A stretch of 64,000 bases of DNA from Diadema setosum (taxonomy: Eukaryota; Echinodermata; Echinoidea; Diadematoida; Diadematidae), in NCBI GenBank assembly GCA_033980235.1, contig CM067064.1, positions 3,937,001 to 4,001,000 on the forward strand, given 5' to 3'. Position 1 is the first letter of the stretch. Each line of letters opens with the position of its first letter. Shown here piece after piece: positions 29,401 to 41,400 of this stretch. Under the pieces are notes generated by a model, which saw only the letters and a program-made list of their open reading frames with translations, made no database searches and was not told the DNA's origin. The position numbers were made by a program, and so were the translations under genes.

Positions 29401-32400
29401 CCTTTTTAAGTGCTTGTAAAAGCATATCATGTGGACTTTTTTTTTTAAGTCCCTACCTGGATGGGGTTGGGGTTGAACACTTTTCAGAAATTAGGGGCGC
29501 AATTTTCGTGCTTGCCCCGGGCGCCGTTTTCCCTAGATACGCCACTGGACCACCGAGCTTTCGCCCGACAGCAAGTGTTGGCTCTAATCCCTATACCATG
29601 CGGCGGATACTGCGTAATAATTATTCAAATTCATGAAATTCTTTTACGTCGATGTAGGGCAATCTGTCAATCAGTTTCAATTAAAGCAGCTTTGTTTTTG
29701 ATACTTCCAGTGGTTGTGCATGTAAGAACACATGATCTGATATCGAAACGTATACAGGCCACTCAATATAAGGCCCAATCAGAAAAGAATGAGGCATCGA
29801 GATCTATTCAGATACATAGACACCGTTAAACTTGATGTGTCTCTATAATTACTTGATACCGGTGTTATATTCTTTCTATTCCATCAGGGAATTCATCTAG
29901 CGTTTGATGATTACATACAGAAATATGGAAATGGATGTGGGTAAGTGGAGGTTCAGATTTCTGCATGTAGCTGCACCTATTACCGAAATCATAGTTCGCT
30001 TCTTACATGAGAAATATTGCACTCCTGTATAGGCCTACTGTGACAAAAGAAGATGCACCAAAAGGCATACACACTTGATTTGGTTTTGATCTGATTTATT
30101 CTATTTTATTTGCATGTCGTGTGCATATTGTCGGCGAACACTGGTAAAATTTAGTCCTTAACCACAGCTGCCATTATATTAAATAACAACCACGAAAAAT
30201 TAAACAAACAAATTACTTGTAATGTGATGGTACCATTATTTTATTAGTTAATAAATAAATGAATGAATTAATCAGTTAATGTATAAATCAATTAATCTAG
30301 CAAAGTATTATTTATCTATTTTTTTATTCATTCATTCATTCATTCATTCATTCATTCATTCATTCATCCATGTAGTATTCTTTTCATGGCGGTATGGCCC
30401 CATCAGTGGCTTATACACTGTTGTTCTCGGGGCCCTAAGAACATAATACACAAAGTGATAAATTAGGGACATCCAGTTGTATGTTGTACACAGCATGATC
30501 ACATCCGTTATGTGTAAATAACACAAAGGAATTTTTCTGTGTCATTGTACTTGCAGGTTCTACAAATTTTTCGATCCAAGTATTCTTGTCTCTGATCCCG
30601 AGACAATCAAGCAAATCATGGTCAAACATTTTGACCGATTTTCGAACAGGGAGGTAAGTCAGTCATAATAACTACCTAATACCTTTCCATTCCCGTAATG
30701 CTCGGGTTTCCTTCAATAATTATTCACTGAGAGACATCATTCCTGATAGTAATTTCGAAAAGTTTCCGATAGTGTCGCACGTCAAACTGCGGACTTTCTT
30801 TTTTTTTTCTTGCATGTGACTTAACGTTTTAATCTATCCTTCGCAAAAAGTGATGCATGATTTTTCCAAATTGTGGTTTTGATTTTCATATAATCGGTGA
30901 GATTAAGATTACACGTCGGTTATACCTCCTCACATGACCCATGTATAGGAAATGCGTTGGCTTCGTTTGTTCGGGTTTGTCTGGATGTGTTTGCACTTTT
31001 CTATTTTGTATCTTGTGTGTGTCATTTTGTTCTGTTGCTTTCTTTGGACCTGTCCTCTCAACGTTCTATTTTACATCCTTCTTTGTTTTGTACCGGACCG
31101 CCAATTCGCTTACTTAATATCATATTCACGAGTTATTATAGCTTATACTTGTATATCATTTATGTTTCATATTTTGGAGACCAAACAATACACACACATT
31201 TATTTATTGAGGCCTGTATGCTTTCAAATAAGATATATATCTTAAATGCGCAAGTCTGTGAAGAATTATCTACAGTTTCTAATGATATAGATTATCATGT
31301 TAAATGATATTTCCAGCCGATTCCTTTGGACAATCCCAACATGAACAAAGCCTTGTTCGTCAGCTCAGACGATCTCTGGAGGAAGATTCGACACACTCTG
31401 ACACCGGCATTCAGCGGCAGGAAAATGAAACTGGTAACATCCAAACACTCGTCGTTTATCGATTAGACATATTATTATGCCTTGATGCACTCATTATTTT
31501 TTAAAGGATTTTAAAGCCTAAAGCCACAAAGGCAATTTACAATGAACCCACCGTTGTAAATAAAGCCTTTTTTATTCTTAAACTAGCATGAAATAGACAC
31601 AGGCGTATACCTTACATACCATTAATCATACAGGGCCGGTGGAACCGGGCTCGCCCCCCCCCCCCCCCCCCCACTCTTTTGCACCCGTATTATACATATA
31701 TATAGGAATACATAGGGTGTCACCACTTTGCCCCCACTTTATCTTTTACCCCGGAAGTGGCACTAGAAATAAAAGATAAAATGAAAGAAACCTCTGTTTT
31801 TTAGCTGAAGACGTTTTTTGTTTTGTTGTGTTTTATTTTTTTACTTTTATTATTTTCTTTTGTTAGCTCATGAAACCCGGAAGTGGGCCCCCACTTTTGA
31901 AAACGTGGCGCCGGCCGTGTTATACGCAATTACAGGAAAAGTTTAAAGAGATCATGTACAAAAAGAACGACAAGTTGTCCGTAAGTCACAGACATTGCAC
32001 TGATGATATTGAATTGACTATAACGCCCTCTCGGTATTATTTCTGATTAGAGGAAGCAGCAACGCTTCACAAGCACGTGTAGTATTAAGAACATTACAGC
32101 ATAACGTACCTTTACATGAGACTTTGGGATTTGTTTGATATCTACTGTTAATTGCAGATGTCGCTAATGGTCAATGAACCTGCTGACAGATTGTTACAAA
32201 ACTTCAAAACAATCTACGAGAAGAACAACGGTGTATTCGAATGCAGAGAGTAAGTATTGAATTGTCTGCTTGTCCGTCCGTATCTAGTTCGATCTCGCTA
32301 TTTCTTATATCTATCTCTCTCATCTTTTCTCGCTCCCTTTCCCTGTCCATTCTCTCACATTATCTCTGTCTCCGTATTTTTCTCCGTCTCTCCCTCCTTC

Positions 32401-35400
32401 TGTATAAATCTATCTCTAAAAAGTAATGTGTCTACCTCTTTCTCAATAATTATATTGGTCTAATTTTTTCTGTCTGTCTTTTTAATCTCTCCGTCTCTCG
32501 AGTTCCATTTCTCTCTCTTGTGTGTGTGTGTGGGGGGGGGGGGGGTAGCTTATTCCTCGTATGCGTTTTCTGTTTGATATCTCGGTCTCATAGAAGACGA
32601 GATTTTATCCATACATTTAGTCACATAAACGTTAGCATACATTTACATTATCTTTCATATTCGTATCTTATCTGAAGGAAAAAAGAATTAGAATGATACA
32701 CATTTAAAACTGCATGCGGCTTAAGATTATAATTTCATTACCTACAGACTCTATGGTGCTTACGTCATTGACACAATCGCGTTGTGTGCCTTCGGCCTTC
32801 ACGTGGACTCGCAGAGGTGTAAGAATCATCCTTTCGTGACAAACGCCAAGAGGTTTTTCGCCAGCCTCGACTTCACGTCCCCTGCCATGATTCTGTCGAG
32901 TAAGGCACAGAGAATGAGGACTAAAAGGTCTTATGTCCCTTTTGCAAACGTCACGAAAGTTTGAATGATTGAAGAATAATGTTTTTCAATATCATAATGT
33001 ATGAAATCCTACACTATCCTAGACATTTAGGGTGTTAAAACAAATAGGCCTATTAAAATGAAAAACTAACTCCATGCTTCTCAAATATACGCTCCACTTT
33101 TTGTACGAGAATAACGGTTGAATTTCTATCTGGATCGGAATAAATCGACTGGAAATATAGGATATTATTTCTACTCCACCACAATGAAGTTTACACTTTT
33201 ATCATTCTCAGAAAAGGTCTGAAGTACCCACCTCTGCAATAAACCAACTCACAAAAGGAATCTAATTTTCAGGGTTGCAAAAGAGACACCCGAATATTAT
33301 GAACAACGCTTCTCAAACAAATTATGATAACACAGGATAATGTGAAAAGGAATTTAATCGGATCGTTACGTTATACTGCATAATTCATGCGTCCGGCATT
33401 GATGGTAGTTGATTTCCATAAACAATAATCATCAAATAACAGAGAATTGATTTGCCATGCAGAGCCCTTGTAATGTAGAACTATGGTTTTGAGTCTCAAC
33501 TTAATGCAACAAAGCACTGCCAGGGGTGTGGTAGAATGCTTTCCCGGATTATTTCATGTGGGCCTTATGACAGTGAGACGGGAAGGGGTGTATGTGCACG
33601 ATGTCGAGATATTGTGCCTATGTCATCTGTATGTTCTATAATAAGAAGGGTTATCTGACCAGGAATGGCGTGGTACCAATTCTACGGAGTGGTCTCTGTA
33701 TGTTGTGTGCTGCAAGAGCGTTGGTCCAGCCATGGACCATGGTCTAGCCTGAAAAGAACGATGGCGGCGCTGTGTCATAGTGGATAAGACTCTCAACTCC
33801 CCAAATGAAGGACCTGAGTTCGATTCCCGCCAAGTGCTTACGACCTTGGACAAGATGTTAATACCCACACAATGTCCCTCTCGACCCAGATGTATATACC
33901 TGGCAACGCTATAGGCAGGGCCCTCTGGTAGAATACTTGTATGGTGGCAACATTGTTGAAGAGGCAACCCTGGATAAAGAAGATCTTGTTATCATAATTA
34001 TATCATTATTGTAAGATACCGTGTCAAATGAGTTTTGGATTTGTCCGTCTGGAAGAGCTAAGGAGTGGTAAGATGACTGTGCATTATAGGTACTTCTTTA
34101 TTCTATTCAAATGTTTCCATGTTTCTTCCACTTCTCAGCAATCATACCAGGAGCGGGCAAGATTCTGGATTGGCTCGGACTTTCGGTCTTTCCCGAGGAC
34201 GTCATCGCATTTTTCAAAGCAGTCGTCGATGAGGCCGTCGACAACCGGAAATCTACGAACGACAAGACGGTGCGCCATAAGAAGAGTGAACTTCGTCAAT
34301 ATATTACATCAATATTATTTAATCAGTCAATCTTGGTTGTAGACCGAAACTTTGTAACATAATCATACAAGAAGTATCTAAGTGTGAGGTATTTAAACTA
34401 ATCTAAAAATTATTCGTGGGAAAAAGCAGCGCAGAAACTAGTAGACAAAGAGAGAAAGAATGAAAGAAAGATACGGAGAGAAAATTAAAAGCGGAATGAA
34501 ACTGAGAGAGATGAGAGACAATGCAGGAAAAAGAAACTAAGAAAGGATGGTAAGCTGCTTATCAAGAAAACAGTTTCGTCCCATGCATGCCTTCTCAAAC
34601 AATACTGATACATGATTTACTTGATTTCTACCAGCACACGGTTGACCGCGATAAAACGGCAACAACAACAACAACAACAAAGCCGACATTCTTGGAAAAG
34701 TCTGATCCATTCACTTTACCATCTTAAATCTTTTGAAAACCTACAGAGGTTGGATTTCCTGCAGCTGATGATCGACGCGGCCGAAGAGGAAGATGGCGAC
34801 GATGACGGTGACGGCGGCGAAGATCTCGGGAGCCGCTCTACTAATCGCTCGACGACCGAGTCAAAAACGAAGAGGGAGCCTCTTACTAGGCAGGAACTTA
34901 CCAGTCAAGTGAGGCAGACGTTTCCTTTACATCTTTGTTTATTGATTCATTTTTAAATTCATTCATAATTATATGTATGTTTGCTCATTTATCGTATTCA
35001 TGTACTAAGCTTATTATAATAAACACAGTGCTTATAATATTATAGCACATAATTATCACTACCGTGGTGTCTCTATGCGCTTTCAGGGAGAGGGATGAAA
35101 GTAGAAAAGCTTATTCACTAATCTATCATGTTCATGTACACTTATCTATCAGTTTATTCGTTTTTCTAATTACGTAATTTCTATTCATTCATTTCCTTCC
35201 TTTTACTGGGGAGGGGGTAGATTAATCTGTTCTTATGAAAATTTGAGGGCGTATAAAGTATGCTTATTAAACTTTGAGCTGTTAACCATGCAGTATACTA
35301 GTAGTTGATTCTCATTTACACATCCATCAACCATCGACTAGAATTGAATCACCTACGCATTGAGTTTGACAATTTTCTTGTTTATTTGCTTGTTTGTTTC

Positions 35401-38400
35401 TATGAATTGTCACGGAGAGGTCATGAATATCTCTCAACACACTGATATATACAAGTACGTTTTGTGACCTTGTGATGGGCGTTACAATATTTAAGTCATA
35501 ATTATGTGTTATTATTCTTATGGTGAGTTCTCCAGTGGGTGTTATTTTTTTTTTCTTTGTTTTTGGACGTAAACGCAGACCATATTGGAATATTCAGACA
35601 TTGTGTCAGATTAACGTGATTACGTTCTGGTGCCTGAATCACGAAATTCAGGAGCGTCAACGGAGGTGAATGTGCTGCTGTCCGTTTTGCAGTATAGGTC
35701 ACGGGTCTGATTCCCCAAATCGTTCTTTCTCCTTAATTCCTGGTATTATCGATATTGAGCAATTAACGTGATCTTACTTCCGTAAACTATGATTATAGAA
35801 TATGACATCTATTGCACTTAGCTGAATATGGACTGAGGATGGAAAATGTACAAACAAACAAACAAACAAACAAACAAACAAAAGAAACAAACAATGTATA
35901 CGGCTCTCGGAAAGAAGCATGGTCTCAACGGGTCATTGCTCCAAGCACATTATTTGGGTAGGAATCTAATGTTGTGCTTAGCTGGCTCACTCTGTACCAA
36001 CGGTCAAACGCTGTTTTCATACACGCATTTTCACAACTGCATCATCTAGGATTAGGCGCGGTCAGACTGGCAACAGATCGAGATCTTAAAGATCGCGAAC
36101 TTTCTCAACCATCTGCCAGTCTGACTGCGCCTTGAGTCATCTTTCTACAGTTTGAAGAGAAAAACAAAAAGAAAAAAGATGCAGACCTTTACTGTTATGA
36201 GACAAGCACAGCATAGTTTTTGTTTTGTTTTGTTTTTATCTTTTTCAGGCTCTCGCTTTCTTTTTCGCTGGCTACGAGACAACATCAAGCGCGATTGGTT
36301 TTGCGTCCTATCTCCTAGCAACGCACCCCGAGGAGCAGGACCGCCTCATCGAAGAGATCGACAGTTTGGCGCCCTCACGCGACGATGTCACGTACGAGAA
36401 TATGAAGAGTCTCACTTTTCTCGATAACGTCGTCAACGAAGCTCTGAGATTATACCCGCCCGGTGTCATGTAAGCCAACGGTCATCGTCGTCGCCCTCGA
36501 CATCATTGTCGAGATAATATCAGAGAAGACAGACAAGCAAACAAACAAACGCAGCGCTACGGAGAAATTAAGCAAATTTTTACACTATTATAGTTTTGAA
36601 TTCAACCTTCCTCACACCTATCAGTAATGTTATTATTTTTTACTATGTTGAACGTCACCGTTTTTATGTTCTCTTGGACCAGATATTACCTTTTAAACTG
36701 AGACTACACAGAATATATTGAGGGTAAAATCAATGAAATTATTGGTCTGATTAACGAGTTTTCCACAAATCATTTGAAAACGAAAATATAGAAAAACACA
36801 AGTTTTTCAAATTCAAGATAATTTTTTTTTTTTTGACGTGACTCGTCGGCCCTTAACCTTGACTATTATTTTGGAATGTTTAGAACACTATCAAAGGTAA
36901 CTGATGAAAGGATAGGTATTTGGTAATTACTCGTATTATAAAAATTATGCTCTCCTTTCTCATTCGTTCATCATGCTCATATACGTTGGTCATCTTTGTT
37001 GACAGATCTGTTTTCTTTATTTTATCTTAAGTTTGTGAGTGAAGAAAGCGTAGTGATTTGAAGACGCAAACTTGATGTTGATCATTAGATTGTCGTATCT
37101 TTTAATTTTGTCTCCTGTTCACATTTGCCAAGATTCGACCGTATCTGCAGCAGAACAACCGTGATAGGTGACCGAGTTTTCCCCGCCGGAGCCTCGGTTA
37201 CTTTCAATGTTTGGAGCACCCACCGCGATCCGGAATTCTGGCCAAATCCTGAAAAATTTAATCCCGACAGGTAAAGTCAAACAAATAGGCGCGCTCTACC
37301 AGTGTGAGGGGGAATCCCCTCCATGTAAATATGGATTCAGTGAAAGGATAAATCTTAAACAACAACAACAAAAACAAAAACAGCAACAAAAACCATTAAA
37401 GGTACTATTTACCTTTGGGAGCAGTGATTTAAAAATTTTTCGAGTTATCACATTTAATGCATATGTGTACAGCAGTTGTATCACAAAACATCCTATACCA
37501 TATAAAAATTTTAAAATATAAAGCCTAAAATATGAGGAGATATTACCATTTTTCTCACTAAACCAGAACTGTAGACGGTAACAATCTTATTTTATACAAC
37601 GTCCAAGTAGATCCTTGTAATTTGATTGGAGGATTGTTGGTGACGTAATATCAAATAAGTACTCCATTCAACGCGCCGTGCAATTTTTGTTCTATTTTTG
37701 CGTGCAACTTGGTTCGATTTTTTCGTTCTATTCCACGGTTTGAGAAATTGCTCGGTACTGCGTGTACTGTGTGTTGCATATTGAGGATCGCATGCAGCCA
37801 GAGCAGGTACGTGTGCGGTACATGCATGCGCGTACATAGGCCTACGTAGTGCTAGTGTACGTGTATGAGCGCTGGTATAGCTGTGACCTGTATCTACACT
37901 GATTGCACAAGCCAGAAAGAGAATCGCAGTGGATCCACATGTAAGTCTAGCTATATTTTTCATACATATATAGACTTCTAGGCCTACTTAGACCAAAAAG
38001 ATCTACTTGGACGTTGTATAAATCAAATAGTGTATGGTCTTTACTCGTGCAATGGAACGAGATTTCGCACTCGGTGAAAGATGAGGCGCACTATTCAACT
38101 CGGCTTCGCCTCGTTGAATAGAGCGCCTCTATCTTTCACCTCGTGCGAAATCTCGTACCATTGCACTCGTGACCATTCACTATTTGTATAATAACTATTG
38201 TTCACATTTTGTATATTTAACAATACTTAACATTGATTATACTGATCAACCTCTTTTTTTTTACACTGGTTGTTTCTATCCCTAACTCGCATTTCAGAAG
38301 TATTTTGAATCACTTAAGCTGGGTTTTTGTTTCATCTGCAAATGGTAAACAATGCCTTTAATGAAGTCTGAGGAAAATCGGAGAATCCTCTAAAGAGTTC

Positions 38401-41400
38401 TGTGAAATGCTAAAGTTGTGGTTCAATCCATTTACCGTCGTGTCACAGTCACCTTGGTAGTGAAACGATTAAAAAGACGATATAAGAAGATGTCGGCATA
38501 ATTTAATTTCACACTTTTAGCACAGTGAAAGAGCAATAATGACCTACTTCCTTCACAAGGAAGGGAGAACAACATCTCCCTGAACATGATATGCCAGTAT
38601 AACAAGTTGAGGAATGTATACTTTAATGACAAACATAAGTAAATATCCAATGTGATATCCTATCTGTGTCTATCTTGTAAAAGACTGTGTCCTTGTGTTG
38701 AATAGACTGGTTGCGTTATATCTTATACTCGAAATATATTAACCGTTCACTTGCCAGTAATCTGTTTGTATACACTCCGTGAGATTACTGCAGTTGTCAG
38801 TGTTCTGTATTTACCGGTAACTAAATCAAAATATCTTGAAACGTTACTTATTAACTAAGATTATCTTTTTGGTATGGAGATGAAACATAATAACAAAGGC
38901 GGAACGACGCGTGTGGGAACAGAATATTTAGTGTACAATATAATTATATACAGTATATTTAATTTGATTTGATTTATTTCCGCATTCAATCAAATACAAA
39001 TTGAATACAAAGTTCAAAAGCACAAAGACAAAGAATAACAAGTGCAGTGATATAAAACGATAACGGTATACACAAATGAATACACATAGGTAATTGCATT
39101 GAGCAATATACATACACCGAAACATAAAATAAAATATACAGCATTTTTCAGTAAATAACAGAGATAATTGAATGCACGAGACCGCCATCTTGAGCGATTA
39201 ATTGAAATGGATGGATTAATATTTATCAATATTTATAAATATTTAATAATATTTATTTGCCTACAGATAAACGCTGATTGAGGAAGTGTGATGTACACTG
39301 AAAAAAAAAAACAACTGTCAAGCACGAAAGTGAGACAGGTTGTCAAATAAACTGGATTATAGTCAAATAGTATTTAGGCAATATTTCTCCAGCGATGGAA
39401 TGAATGGGCATGTTCATTATGAGAAATCATGGAGTTTCTCTTTTTTTTTTTTTTTGTTCCTTCATTCTTGTGGCATTTGTCGTTAAAGCCAGTAATGCTT
39501 ATTATTACTGATTATTGTCATGCTGTAATCATACTGTAATGAAAAACGGTCTTTAACATAGTTTAACCACAATAGTCGACCAGCTAAGACGTACATTTCA
39601 GCTAGAAAGTGGTAAAATTGGTTCCGATTGTAATATACAAAACTTGGTTCATGTCGTTATATACATTCAGGGCGTCTCTAATTGCAAATAGTAAGCCTAC
39701 AGGGATGACAGGAGGTCGCACTGTCTGCTTTCATTAAGACTGAAATCTAGACGGGTTATGCTTTTGTAGTTTGAACTTTGCATGCTATTGTAAGGAAATG
39801 TCATCATTTGTTATCCTCCGTTTATTCTCCATGCACTGAGTGAAGGTTTAGTAAGGAAAACCGGGCCAAGCGTCACCCGTTTGCTCATCTGCCATTCGGC
39901 GGCGGTCCTCGGGTGTGCATCGGCCTGCGGTTCGCCATGATGGAAATCAAGACCGCCCTTGTTCGAGTCCTGCAAGAGTTCCGACTCGAGGTCGCATCGG
40001 CGACAGAGGTGAGAAGATATGACCGATATCGACATTGTGACGCCACCAGTCTTTGGAAAGTGAATGGAGGTCGGGTTCAGGTCCTGTTATGCACGTCCAT
40101 ATTAAAGGGCTGTTATAAATAGTTTTTGTTGAGATGGGGATAAGAAACCATTTACAGTAAAGAGCATACAATCATACTACATTCTAAGAGGAATTAACAT
40201 GTTATTGTATGAAAATCGGTTCTGATATGGCTGAGATATCTAAATACAAAGCAAAGCAAAGTGGTCCTGATAAAAATGTTGGGTCTCCACCTTTTATCAT
40301 GACTACTTGGTTTTGCTTTGTGTTTGGATATCTGGGTGCTGCCTTCGATTTTAAGGACGTTTAAACAGTTTATTTAATGATTATATTTGCAGGTTTATTG
40401 GAGTTGTAATGTAATTGTGTAAGATAGGGCCTCATCCACGTCAAGCTCTGCTTATGATGACTGTCCCCTGTATTGATTCTCCCTTGTTCAGTGACGAATA
40501 CAGTACGCATTAAAATGTTGCCTTACAATTCGCATGTAAATAGGTACGATGTATGCACTTTGATATTTCATATAGTTTCCAATTATCTCGGTAAAAGTTA
40601 AAACCTGATTCCCCATCTCAATCCAAAGTATCACCCCTTTAACTGATGGATACCTTTGTCCGTTGAGAGTTGTGTGATTGAGACGAGGAAACTTAATGAG
40701 CAATAGCACATGACGAATATCCATTGCTGGCGGCTGGTGAAGAAAGAAAGATTTATTGTCTAGACAAGAGCTGTTTTGACAAAAACTGTCTCGAAGTCAA
40801 CGCACTTGATTTAGAAGGGCCATTCACATTCGGAAAATTGCAAAGTCAACCTCGCGATTTTCCCAGTGTTCTAGAATGGCCCTATATACTTATAGACATT
40901 TCATTCACGGCTGCATAACAGAAATGTCTCAATCTTTAGGTTGAAGGACAGTGTTCAGTTTTACTTATACAACATCACAACATGCATTCCATTAAGGCCC
41001 GGTCCCACTGCACTTACGGATGCAAAGAGGATGTACTAAAGCGTACAAAAAATCTTGCCATCCGTTGGAAAACGCTACGAATCCGCTGTGTACCCATCGC
41101 ATACGTGTTTCATCCGCTTTATCCATCGAGCATCCGTCCACTGTGATTTCATCCGCGCAAAAAGTTTTAAGCTGCTTAAAACTTATAGAACGGATGAACT
41201 TTCCGCTGTGTACGATGTAAATCCGCGACATATGAGCAACAAACGTTGTATGTCCGTGCGGCATCCCCTAAACGTCCGCTGCATCCTCTCTATATCCTCT
41301 GGGCATCCTCGCAACTCACATCCGCTGCAGCTAAAAACGGAAAGAGGGAGGAAAGATATGGTACGTGGAACGTCTTTACATCGTTAATAGCACGTTAATA

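Noticed and set aside
33623..33967. 114-codon minus-strand frame
   Set aside because: It lies across a tRNA-derived SINE.
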